Source of the DNA: Heliopora coerulea
Lineage: Eukaryota; Cnidaria; Anthozoa; Scleralcyonacea; Helioporidae
Length of the DNA stretch: 64,000 nucleotides
Assembly: GCA_030142905.1 (NCBI GenBank)
Contig: JASJOG010000176.1
Span: 584,501 to 648,500, forward strand
Direction of reading: 5' to 3'
Part shown: one piece after another, positions 11,370 to 24,600 of the stretch
How positions within the stretch are numbered: the stretch's first letter is position 1
How the letters are laid out: each line of letters begins with the position of its first letter
Made by a program: the position numbers and the translations under genes
Notes under the pieces: model-generated
What the model saw: only the letters and a program-made list of their open reading frames with translations
The model's database searches: none
What the model was told of the DNA's origin: nothing

Positions 11370-13855
11370 ATGTCGGAAACGGAGAGCGATAACGAACAGT
11401 TAAAAAGGGCAAAAATGAAGCGAAGGAACGGGAAAGCGGCTTTGACACGACTCGGAAAAGTTATTTCTGTCCAAATGGAGAGAAATCGTTCAAACGAAGA
11501 TATTCAAAATGCACTCGACAATTACGAACGGGCATATGGCGAACTTGAAGTCAGACACGAAGAAGTGACAACGTTAATAGAAGACGAAGCACAGTTTGAA
11601 CAAGAAGAGCAGTGGATTGAACAATGACAGGAAACATTTCTTCGTTCAAAGATATACGCGCAAGACTATATGAAACAGCAGACAACAAAGAACGAGAAAC
11701 ATGATGCCGACACAGCTGGAAGCCAATTTACGCCTACAGACGGCCTCATTGGTGATGTTCAAAACACAGAAATCCTTGTTGGCGAAGAGCAAAATGCACC
11801 CACTCCAAATGAAGACAACCAAGTCATCGTGGAACCGCCAGTATCAGTGGTCTCTGAAGAAAGTCAAGATCAAGTTCAGCCCCGTGAAACAGCGACTCAT
11901 ACGGTTAATAAGGAAAGTCTATTTCGAATGGAGAAACCAAAATTGCCACGATTTGACGGTGATGTTAGAGAATTCGGGACGTTCAGAGCTGACTTCAAGC
12001 ACTTGGTTGAATCCAGATACAGCAAACGTGATGCCATAACCATCTTGAGATCAAGTCTACAAGGAAAACCTCGAGAGATGATCAAGGGAATTGGTCAAGA
12101 CTATGACGCTGTCTGGGAATACCTTGATTCAGTCTACGGAGATCCGCGGTTTGTAGCTGATATTATCACCCAGGATATTTCGAAGTTCAAACCAATAAAG
12201 GACGGAGAAGATGCCCGATTTTGCGACTAAGTACACCTAGTCAAGAGAAGTTTCAACACGCTCAAAGAAGTGGGACGCGAGAATGACATCAATAATAACC
12301 ATATGCTGGCAATTATTAAACAAAAAATGTTTTCTGATGATCGCAAAGTCTGGTCACGTCATTTACCTGGATGACAAGTGAATTGAAGTCGAGAATGAGA
12401 GCAACGGCGCCGCTGAGAAGCTCATGGCAATCACCTAAACATGTTGGACACGTCTCAGGAGGAGATGGAAAGTCGACAAGCCACAAGTGTTGGTTGTGCA
12501 AAACATCAGAACATTAGACCGACCAGTGCCAAAAGTTCCTAGCCTTGGGTGCCACCGATCGATTTAAACTAGTGAAAGAAAATCATGCCTGCTATAGCTG
12601 TTTAAAGCGAGCTGGGAAAAACCACAATATGTCTACATGTTCTCGAAGGCGACAATGCAGTGAGATTATCCACGGAAGTCAGTGCAACCAGTACCATCAT
12701 CCTCTGTTACATCTTTCAAACAAAACTGTCGTCTCATCTGTAACAACCACTGGAGAAGCCATGCTACCAACAATCTGTGCAGAAATCCTGACACAACAGA
12801 GCATAAAGAAACGAGTAGTCAACTTACTATTGGACACTGGTGCTCAAATCAGTTTAATATGGTCTTCAGTTGCTGAAGAGCTTGGTCTCAAAGGGAAAGC
12901 CGTCACCATAACAATGGCGAAAGTCGGAGAAGAAAATGAAATGTCAACGAAAATGTATCAATTTCATATTCGGTCCTTAGAAAATCAGTCAATCCATACA
13001 GTCAGAGCCGTAGGAATCCCTAGTATTAGCAGTGATGTTTCTGGAATAAAGCTGGACAAGGCAGCTGAAGTCTTCGGCCTTGGAAAGGAGAAAATACAAA
13101 GAGGAACCGGTCCGATAGATGTTCTGTTGGGGATTGATCACCCGAAGCTTCACATTGGGGAGACAAAGGAAGCTGATAATCTTGTGGCAAGACACTCACC
13201 ATTAGGATGGGTTATTTTCGGAGGTATGACTGAAGGGTATGAGAATGTCAATCAAGTCTCCCATGTTAGGTGTTCAAATCCGATCGATATGACTGACTTT
13301 TGGACGACAGAATCTATGGGTGTGGAAGGGAAAATGTGTTCATGTGACAGCAAGAAGTTAAGCCCAATCGACGCGTATGAAGCCAAGATTATAGAAGATT
13401 CATGCAAAAAGATCGGTAAACAGTGGTTAATTCCGTATCCTTGGGTTAAGAATGCAGCAGAATTACCAGATAACAGAAGCCAAGCAGAAAGAAAACTGGA
13501 AGCCACCGAACGTCGACTAGCCAAGAATCCAAACCATGCAGAAGCGTACAACAAGCAGATGGGAGAGATGAGTGAAATGAACTTCTGTCGAAAGCTGTCA
13601 AATGAGGAGTTAGAATCGTACAAAGGACCAGTCCACTACATATCTCACCATGAAGTAGTCAGACCCGAGAAGAAAAGCACACCAATCCGAATTGTTTTCA
13701 ATTCCTCTGCATCATATAAAGGTCATCGCTTAAATGATTACTGGATGAAAGGACCTGACCTGTTGAACAGTTTGTTCGGAGTTCTCTTGCGATTTCGAGA
13801 AAATAAAGTGGCTATTAGCGCGGATATATCCAAGATGTACCACAGAGAATGTAAC
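11370..13855 (+). pseudogene. BEL/Pao LTR retrotransposon, gag-protease-start of RT, truncated
   Basis: The parts appear in BEL/Pao order. There is a charged coiled-coil start (11370-11627), then a gag region of the DUF1759 type (PKLPRFDGDVREFGTF, LQGKPREMIKGIG) to 12230. A zinc-knuckle region follows (CYSCLKRAGKNHNMSTC). Next comes a DUF1758-type aspartic protease with LLLDTGAQISLI near 12830, and the start of the reverse transcriptase ([22 protein letters not shown]) ending about 13850. Stops interrupt the frame at 11625 (TGA) and 12228 (TAA). The rest of the reverse transcriptase, the RNase H, the integrase and both LTRs are not present. The break lies about 15-25 bases from an exon of OGDH on the other strand. 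Confidence 0.85.
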
Positions 13856-13868
13856 TGTGGGAGAATAC

Positions 13869-16800
13869 CTTCGAGGTGCGACGGATTCGCCACGACGGCC
13901 AGTTTAATTTCTTTGTCGGTCACTCGGTTGATACGCTGATGAGAAATTCCCAGATGGTATTTGACATCACCAGATCCCTAGAGCATTATCAAACAACGAT
14001 TGCATTCTGTAATCACGAGAATAAACACCTAGGTGATTTTACTTCACGACCTCAAAAAGGGCGTTTATAAGACTCATCGTGTTTCAGACATAAGATAGTA
14101 ATTGGAGAAATAGTATACATTCCCGTTTTGAAACAAATTCAATTCGACTCTCTGATTTCTTGAAGTGCGATTAAAGCCTTAAAATCAACCGTGATCTAAA
14201 GCAATTTCAAATTTTACGGTTTTACGAGATGCACGTTCTCGCCTCATCTGCTGGTTCTAGAGTTGGGTCAAACTGGGTAAATATCTGCTCCAACGGTTTG
14301 CGGCAAACATTGGCCAAAACATTGAGGCGACCTCTGTGAGGCATCCCAATCACGAAGCTCTCCACCCCATGCACACTGGATACGTCCAAAATTTGCTTCA
14401 TCGCTGGAATTAAAACCTTAACAAACGAAACATGGGAACTTACTTTCAAAGAGTTGTGCAGTGCAGAAAGGATACTGACTATCACGAGACCAAAGGATTT
14501 AGATAAGATACTGGGAAATTCTTGTTTCAGCACAAGACAAACTTTTCTAATTACTACTTACACAGCAGCATAAAAATTGAAGCAGCTTACCTCACAACCT
14601 TCAAGGCCAAATCGTTTTTCCGAGGACCGTTTCTTTGCTAAAAAAGCTTCGAATCTACCCCCAAAACACAGTGGTTATTATAAGAGATTCATACGATGCT
14701 GAGCACTTATGATGAGTGCAACAGCCTTAAAACCTATCTCTTAAAAGCTAATGTAACATTCTAACAGGCTATTCCAATTCATCCTCTACAACAACTACAG
14801 CAGGTGAGGTGGGAGATAAGTCAAGTCGGGGATTGGTTTCTGGTCAAAAAAAATGAGACATCTACGAGGCTGTCCCTAACTTACCGACGCAGACTCTTTT
14901 CATTGACAAGTTATTTTTGCTCAAACGTGACACAAAGCTGCTATGCTGAATAGTATTGGAAAGAATTACGTGCACCGTAAAAATTCCAGATAACCAACCA
15001 GGTATAGAGATGTTCTGGGACCTGGGGCAGATAGCTTATTCGGGTGTTCTTCCTCGCTCGCAAAGTGCGCTATCCCGCGCTCAGAGCAACCGCACTTAAT
15101 ATTTATCTGCCGAATCTGGAGTTATTCAACAAATAGTGCTAAAATCAGTGGATAAAATTCCCTTGTGAAAATTCCATTAGCCAAAAACTTACACGTGAAT
15201 CACCTGCTAACCATGTGTGTAAAACATGTGAAATTAAATTGTGTGAAACTTGTGCATGTGAAAAGCCACAAGTCAGAATTTTCTCTTGGTAACATGCGAC
15301 ATATTGTTTTAATCTATTAACATGTGATACAGATCGAATGGAAACATGTGTGAAATCATATAGAACTCTCGTAAGGGTTAAGTTTGTTGTTTAAAGTACG
15401 TTGTTCTAACTGTTCAATCGCTAGAACTTGCCAGCCGAATAAGCCATCCAGGTTTCGCACAAACAGCGCTTGATAGACACCGGTTAAAAGATAACTGAAT
15501 TTTTTTGCATCTGCAGCTAAAAATATTATCTCAACTTTTCGGTTATGACCAGAACCATATTCTAGAATTAAACATTGAAATCTTGTTTCTTGTCCCCGTT
15601 TAAATCAGACGTAAATGCCTATTTAGGAGACGTGCCATGTTGTCTCGGTGCATTATTCGCACTGTTTTTGAGGGTCTTAAACAGAAAGTAATTGTGACTC
15701 AGATTTTGCCGCTTCTTTTAGACGTCTTGGATGAGTCCCTGAAAAGTTCTCACGCCAAACACGTCCCTTCTTCAAGTTTTTTGACTGGTCTCTATGGACG
15801 AGTAAATTTTTGAGCTAATTTTCTCCCAACTCTATTATCCTCGAACTACAGTGGTGAAACAGCAGGGTACCACTTACCCTTGAGATCTCACCAAACGTGC
15901 CAGCAGTCTACGTTTCTCTTCTTTAGTCATCTCAAATGCCCCGGGAGTTTCAAATTTTTTCCTGATCCAGTCACCTTGAAAGAAAAAGATTCCAAAACTT
16001 TGCCAGATTCACAAAGACCTCGACGGAATATCCTTACAAAAAGATTTATCAATCTTAAATTCTTCCTGTTATTTTTTGAAATTTTTTTCCACGTTTGAAA
16101 AACATTGGACGAAGAGCATACGAATCAACTAGTGCGCACTGGTTCGTTTGATTAATGCATCTGTATAGTACAACGTGCCTCAAGTTTCGTATTTTCATCA
16201 CGTCAAAAGACACTGGAATTAAAATGATGTTGAAGAAGCAAGGTTTAAAAACAATGCCAATGTAATTCCCTTGTTTAAGGAGGAAGAGAAGACAAGAAAT
16301 ACGCGTAAACTGGAGAAGATAGGGGAGGGTTGTAAAGCAGAGGGTTGCGGGTTTGGAGATGGCAAAAAAGTTGCGGATCTAGGATGGAAATAGGGAGGGC
16401 TTGGAGAGGTAAATGGGGTGGATGACATGGGGATATGTAGGATGAAAAGGTATTTAAGAGGGTCACGTGAAGTAGTGAAGAGGAGTAAAGCAGGCAGAAA
16501 AAGAGGTACATTGGGACTGATGTACTTACACATTTTACGACTATTAATGTACATGTACTCCAGACCAATATGACCACAATAAACATCCTAAAACAATATC
16601 AAGAAGATGTCAGTGTTCACCTCTAAAGCTGGGCACATGCAGCATGATTTTTATTTGACAATTTTCAGTTGCTAACAAACTGATTAAAATTGGTCTATCT
16701 GTGCAAATCAACTGTCTAAAATCTCACCAAACATTTATTATGGAACAGTCGGGAGCTATTTTTGCAAGCCAAGAGACTTCACAGAATTTGCCTGCACTAG

Positions 16801-19800
16801 ACCAAATCCACTTCTAAGTTACGGCAATTTTTTTATCTATTTCTATCTCCCATTATCTATTACCACCTGTTTTCTGCACAACATGAAGTCAAGCAATCAA
16901 TGAATGTATGCCATTCTACTTAAGTTTGTATTTCAATAATTACAAGACTGTGTCTACAGTACCACAGCAGATACTATTGTTCAGGAGACTGTCCAAAAAA
17001 AACCCAAAAAACCTTGATGTATTACATACTTCCAGCCTTTTCATGATCTCCCTCAAAGACAACTCATGTTCATCTCCACCAATGTAGGTACTGTTTGGCA
17101 GATAAAATACAGTATCTTGGTCCTCTGCCTCACCTAAGAAAGTCAAAGAAATTCCATTACATTTTAGGTTAAAACTTTGTTAAAATAGGCTGTTTCCTAA
17201 TTAAGCAGTGACCATCAGCTTCAATAGTCATGGTAAAATGTGAGTCCAGACATCATTGTCAAAGTTTGCCAGAGGGACTTGATCACAATGCTTTTTTTAA
17301 CAAGAAAAAAAGTCAAGAGTTCCTGACAGTAATTTGAGTTTGCAGCCAGAACATTAGTTACAATTTTACCTTCTGTTGTTAACTAATTAACTCGTGAAAG
17401 CTTATTCCAAAGCTCTAAGGAAATCTGAAAAGCCACTAGAATTTTCCTATGTTCCAGTAATAATTTCCATATGCATAAACCAATTACCATACACACATCA
17501 GGACAGTACTGTAAATTAGAAAATTGCAACAAGGACTTAGAAAAATACCAAAGGAATTTTTAAGTTCTTTTGAACTTTGTGAAGAATATTTCTGCATTTG
17601 CTTTCTCATTAAAATTGCAAAGGAATTCAAATCAGAGCAACTGACCTGCATTGCATATGTAGTTTCCATGTACAGTAAAACAGATAAAGCTGGTGGAGAC
17701 CAATAATTTTGGTGATAAAATTTTGGTCTATAGTAATGTCAATCAACCATATTTTAAAGCTAACAGATTTAAAATACTCACTGATGTCACTGTAGTCATC
17801 TGTTGTTAACTTAGCTGGAGGATTTCCCTTAAGCGTGTCTAGAAACAAAATTTTCATGATTAACCTTCATGTACGGTGGTGGATTAAAACATTCGTGGAC
17901 CCTATAGATCCCAGCTAGATTCACTCTCTTTTTAGCACTTCAGCTTTAAATATCATCGATGAGATTTTTATAGCTATATTGAATGTGCACAGCAATTACA
18001 TGAATGAATCAGTAAAGTTATACAAGAAGTCAAGAATAGTCTTAACAAGCAAAACAGTGCTACGGTACTAATCTGCTCCTAGTAACACATACATTAGCGA
18101 ATATTAGTAATATTACCCATAGGGAGGTTGGATTACAGCATAATGTTCATTCTACAGTTTTACTATGTGTATTTTCTTTATGACAAAAGAAATGATTGTA
18201 TCATTAATTGGGAATGAATGCATCAACTCTGATTCTATAGATAAGAGTGTGGGTGGCAACAAACACAACTGACCCATGGTTGAGCACTACTAGTCCTTGG
18301 TATGTTTCAATACAGAGCAGGATAAATAAAGGAAAGTGATCATGCAGAAAATGTGAAGATCATGCATAATGCATTTTCAGTTTATAATGTGTTTTACATC
18401 TTTATGGATTGATTTCATGGTAAGCCAAATAGCCAGTTCCTGTCATCAAGTGGGAAAAAAGAAGAAAGCCAATATGGCTGCCAGATGAATCGATCAGTGT
18501 CAGTCATGGCTCACCTACACAGTTTTTTCAGTCTCATTCCTTTTAACATCTTTGTGCATTTTTTTGTTAGGCTCTCTGTTTAACTCTTTCAAGGAGGGGG
18601 GCTCTCCCTTTGATGAGTAAAATTGTTTGGTGTTAGCCAGAGTAAAATAATAGAAGGACAGAATTAATAATAATTAACAACAGAAAGAATAGAATTAAGA
18701 ATTGAGTCATTTGGACATATTATTTGACTGTTGATCAAAAGTACAGTGTCCTGTTTTAGTCAAAGTTTGAAAAATCACAAAAGGTAATGCTTAAATTCTA
18801 TTTCAGAATCATCCTCAGGGTATTATGAAATGATAACTTCACAATTAACCAGGTAATGCTTAGTAATTCGGAAATCAGTCTTTCTTTTGTATTCCTCTTG
18901 GAAATGCATTATGAATCCTTTCATTCCTTTAAGCTCTGTTTGAATACTCTTATAGTCTTTACTTGTAATAGTTTACCCCAGTTAAAACTCTTGTAAGACT
19001 TGCAAGCTATAAAGTATGAATCCCTCAAGAATAAATGTGTCGGTACTTAGTAAATAAAAAATAAAACACAGCCACATAGACAAACATCTTCATGGGCCCC
19101 TGGCCTTCATGGACCCTAGGCACGTGCCTATAGTGCCTATTGGTTAATCCGCCACTGTTCCTGTATACTGCTTAAGTCAACTAGAAAGATTGACTTGAGC
19201 ATAATTCAAACTCATATATTTGGGTTTCTCTATTCTGTTATGTTACCCTGAGGATGATTCTAAAATCTCAAGCTCTATCAAAATATTTCAAATACAGTGT
19301 GCCTTATTTTTGTTAAATATTTTGTTACAATAATCTTATACAGTATCATTACTAATAATATATATAATATCATTAAGTAGTAAAATATTTTACACACTTA
19401 AGTCAGAGAATGACTTTCATCACTGGCTTTGTTGTATTTGAACAGAATGATAACCAAGTGTCAATTAATGATGGACAAATGCAGATTAGCACAGCCCTGA
19501 ATTAATTACACAATCATAGGCTCAACTAATCTAACCCCACCCAAAAAGGTAAGCAGTTTGTCAGGGTCTGCTTAACTGCACTATAACCTTTAAAGATGTC
19601 CAACAAGAGCCTTAACTTATAGAGTGAGACAAGCAAAACATCACATGTGTAAATTTGAATGAAAACCCATTTAAAAAGCTATATCACTTTTAAACATAGG
19701 ACCTTTAAGTTTACTGTGTCCATCTATAGGTTAAAATTGTTGCAATAGTACTGCATATAACTGGACTTACTGTAAAGCCAAAATCCTAATGAAAGTTCTG

Positions 19801-21447
19801 GAGGAATTGATGAGTCAAGGCCTGCATCTAATATACCAAGAGGATCCAAATCAGCCACATTATTTCCATGAATCTGACAATATTCAATAATTAGACAGTC
19901 AACCTTCCCAACATTTCAGCAGTACAACTAATTATAATATCTATAATATAATATCTATAATATAATACCCATGAAATCACTTTCCTTTTTATCCCATAGC
20001 TAAATCAAGAGAACTGGCTATTTCTCATAACATCTAGTAGCTCATACACATGCTTAAAATTCAATGACATAGCATGGTAGTATTACCTGTAAACTGCAAA
20101 ATTGACATTACATGCACTATATTTTCATTCCATAGTTAATTTATTTCTGTTCTCCTTCTTCCTTTTTCTATTCATACAATCATCTTTGTAAAAGAAATTG
20201 TTGTCAATCTTTTGATGAATAAAACAACCACTTTGATATGAAACTTCATTTGCACTATGTTTAGGAGTTTGTAACTTTTTTCCTGAGGCAATTGATGATG
20301 AATTACAGCTAAATTCATTTGATTTGAATTTATATTAATTAGACTACTATCAGTACTAAGTTGAATCATAATAGATATTTTATTATTGCTCATAATATTA
20401 ATTTATGATAGACATTCATCATAGATAAATTATTATAATTCAACTTTATAACCATCTAATCCTCATTTTATTGCCACTTGGCCTTAATGTTACCTGATAT
20501 GATCGAATTAGTGAATAAACAGCTAAATGTTTTTGAATGATGTGATGACTTGGCAACTGTTGTCCAACAGCTGGAAGGCTAATGTCAGTAGACTCTGTCA
20601 GAGCAAGTTGTGTTCCTGGTACTAATGAAGGAGGTGCAACATATGCAGTACCAGGTTTGGCATTGTTTTGAACATTTCGGAAGTAAGCATTCCAAGACTG
20701 AAAATAAAACAATGACAATGTTTTCAACTATACTGACTATAATATTGGAATTATTGCTATGTACATGTATATGTCATAGTGCAGCAGAGAATCATGTAAG
20801 AAGATCTACTTTATTTACTAGTAACATATACATTATACAAACACTATCACTCACACTCTGACTTATGATACTGTATATACACATATATATTATATATATT
20901 TTTAAGGCTTTTGGACTTATAAATTAGATACCCTTGTTCCAAAAGGTTTGAACCTTAGGGATTTCTCATTATAAAAAAGATTTAATTGTAAATATTGTTT
21001 TTGGGTATAAATAGGGGCTCCTCACTCTGTAATCTGTATCCTTGATAAAGGGGTAGAACCCTGAAACATTTGAAATGAGTTAATAAAGATTTTAATCTGT
21101 GAGATTTCATAAATGCTTTTAAGATCTGGGAGCTGGAGGTGTTTGATTTATATATATATAAAATTCATTAATAATTCATGAAAATAATACAAAAGAAAAT
21201 CGTAACTGTGTTGGAGCTTTATATGTGATAAAGATACATGTGCCTTTATATGTGAAGAAGAAGTTCATTTTTTCCACCTTACAAAAGATAAATTTCCAAA
21301 CTTTCTTTGTGAATTAGCGTATTAGGAGGTTCATTTAAGAAGACATCTAAAAAACTCACAGTTTGTGCTTTATCAGATCTAAAGCACTCAGCTATTGCTT
21401 CATGTTTTAAACCCTGATAAAGCACTCCTGCTCAGTTTTTAAATATT

Positions 21448-21514
<67 letters not shown>

Positions 21515-21603
21515 TGTGTGTGTGTGTAAATATATAAGTAAATACAGAAGACAAAATTTTGCTGTTGCTACTCTGAGTTTCACATGCTCAGGTGATCATC
21601 AGG

Positions 21604-21646
<43 letters not shown>

Positions 21647-24600
21647 TGTTCATTTTTTGGCAAAAAAGTGCTCAGTACAGAAAGTAGAGCAATATTCATT
21701 TATTTAATAACCTATTATTTTACAACTACATCGTTACATGGTGTTTCATGCCCTGTGGCAATCGTGTATGTATGTATGTATGTATGTATGTATGTATGTA
21801 TATGAATATGTATATGTATACCTACATATATATTATATATATGTACATACATACACACATGAAGACATATACATGCATACATACTCATATGTATTCATAT
21901 ATATATATATATATATATACACATGTACATTACAACTTATGACCATGTAATAGCTAATAGTTGGTTAAATGATGATTGCATCCCTCCCAGTTTCTGCACC
22001 ATCCACAACCTTTTTTATTTGCATTTTTATTTTGATTTTTTCACCTGTAGCATGGCTAATGCAAAAGGGGTGATGATTTGTCACTGGAAATAAGGAAAGC
22101 CTAATCCTAATTACAGAGTAAATAATCAAACAAAGGTCCAACTTGAGTGAAAATTTGTCCTTTATTTTTTATGTACATGTGCTGGCCACCATGTTCCTGA
22201 CAAGTTCTCCCAGCAGTTTTGACCCTTCCCACAACTTTTTCCAGTTAAACATAAATACAGCAAAGTTTAATTTGTAATATCATAAAAATACAAAATGACC
22301 TAATCATATCAACCCAATGATGAAGGAAGTACAGGGTGGTCTAGGGATTTGTATATGGTTGTTCAAACAACAAAAAGGACCTTTTTTCATTTACCAAAGG
22401 ATGAAACTTGGTGGTCTGTTAACTGATGTTGTCAGCAAAAACAGGATAAGAGTCATACCAAATATAGTGTGAATTATCTATTTAGACAAATAACAATGCC
22501 AGTTTCTTGAGTAAATTCTCTACTTCACAGGCCTCTCATGTTCAAAATTTGGCACAAACAGTCTATCACATGGGCAGATTATGTTGTATGTGCAATTAAT
22601 TAACAAAAATTGGGGAGGGGGGGATTGTCAAAAAAATAAGAAATTTTTCAATTTTCTTGTGATTACATTTATCTAATTCCAATATGAATACAATGTCATA
22701 TCAATGTATTTTATAACAAAAGCAGAAACAGAAATGTTAAGATATTGCTTCAGTCCAAGTTGCTGTGTTCCATCAGTGTAGGCTTTGATTGCTGTTTTTA
22801 TTAACCCTTTACAATTTAGATACACGAAAATAGAATCTTTGCTATGAGTACAAACCTTACACCACACAAATTCACAAACTTTTGATCTCCTTCTTTGATC
22901 GTCATGTAACCAATTCTATTATCTTTCCCCCACTTTTTAAACATATTAAAGTCAACTTTGTTGCCTTTGCTACCAGTCTCCATGGAGTACCATGCAATGA
23001 CAAGGATGGGAGCTTTTGAAAACAAAACAGTTTGACAGGCGAGCAGAAATTAACATTTCCATGTGTGATCATTCACGTGCATAACATTAGGGCACATGCC
23101 TGCACACTCATGCACATCTCACTGAGAGGCCTAACTTCATGTACATCATCGTCAGACTACAATTCTTACATATTATTTTATCATTATTTATATTATCATT
23201 TGGTCCATGTGCTCTTTTAATTCAGAGATGTGCAGGCAAAGTTTTTGGGAACAATCAATAAAGTTAGCTCCATCAAGTTAGACATTGTTGCAGTTGTTTC
23301 ACTCCCTGGCTTTTATCTCCAGAAAGTGCTTGACTTTTGTTTTGTTTTGTTTTTTTAACTCTCTCTTCATTGGACGTAATCATGTGATTGTTTTCCAATG
23401 ATATATTGAAATTGACTATATCAATTTGCAAATTGAATGGATACTTGCTTGGTACGCTAAAAAACATAATTTACTCTAAAATTTACTGAAAACTCCCAGA
23501 AAGAACTTGAAGTCCACTGAATGGATTTTACTACACTAAAATCCTCAAAATCTTGGCATGATTAAAAAAAATCTGAAAACTTGAGTAGATATCAATTCTG
23601 ATAGAAAATACTAACCAAATATTTTTTTCTAGCCACCTCCTTTGCCTCTGCAATTTTAATTTAATACCTAGACTACAAAACACTCAGAAATGTGAGAGTA
23701 GTTATCTAAAGTTTTGAGTGAAGGCCCTTTGTCAGAGAGAAGGGCCTTCAATCGAAACGTTAGATAACTACTCTCATATTTTGGCAGTACTCAAACATTT
23801 CTGATTATTTCACTTCGATTTCCACACTGCCTACACAGCACTCCATTTTTATTTCATGGTTTTTACAAAACACTCAGATGGTCAAAATATTTAGGTTTTG
23901 GTTCAGCTAAAAACATTCCAGCTGATGGTCATCAGAAGACACTTGCCAGGAACATGGCGGTGTTTAAATTAATGAGATGTATGGGGCAACATGAGCAAAG
24001 ACACAAACATCAAAGCAGCTGACAGCAAGTTGGACCTCTGGTTGATTATTTACTCTGTGTCCTAATTTAACTTGTAATCATAAAGCACAAAGTCCACCAA
24101 ACAATGTCCCAAAATTCTGATAACTCTTGCCTCTTTGCTACTGGCAAATCATTTTGCATGCAAGGGTGGCTACACATGTAATTTCTGAGTGATCTGCCAT
24201 TTTGACAATTTTTCAAAAAAGATTGATCACCTTTCCTTAATGTTAAGCCTAGTTCTCGTATGTCACAGATAGTCAGCAATGTCGCAGGAAACAAACTTTT
24301 TTGTTTTCTGTGACTGGGTCGCAATGGTCGCCAATAATCGTCAATATAATTTCAAACGCGTTCTCATGGGTTGCAACCGGTCGCCGACCTTGCAAAGCCC
24401 TCATCAGTGTCGCCGACATATGAGAATTAAGCTTTACAACGTCTACAGATCTTTATGTTCCACGCCTACAAGTCTCCCTTCATCAAAACAAAACAACAAG
24501 AGGTGTGTTGAATACTCCTCCTTTCATAATAATAATCTCATTTAAAGAATAATTCATGACTACAAATCAAGAACTATTCTTATAATGTTTCATGAAAATG

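Noticed and set aside
13738..13939. BEL/Pao reverse transcriptase frame continuing to 13939
   Set aside because: After about 13855 the plus frame is antisense to an OGDH exon (VVANPSHLE on the minus strand), so the tail of this frame is not retrotransposon protein.
16219..16586. Two overlapping Pro/Ser-rich minus-strand frames of 103 and 111 codons
   Set aside because: The only supported coding part is the 58-bp OGDH exon at 16530-16587. The rest is intron and lacks motifs.
21738..21950. Cys/Met/Tyr-repeat open frames
   Set aside because: They are GTAT and TA microsatellite translations.
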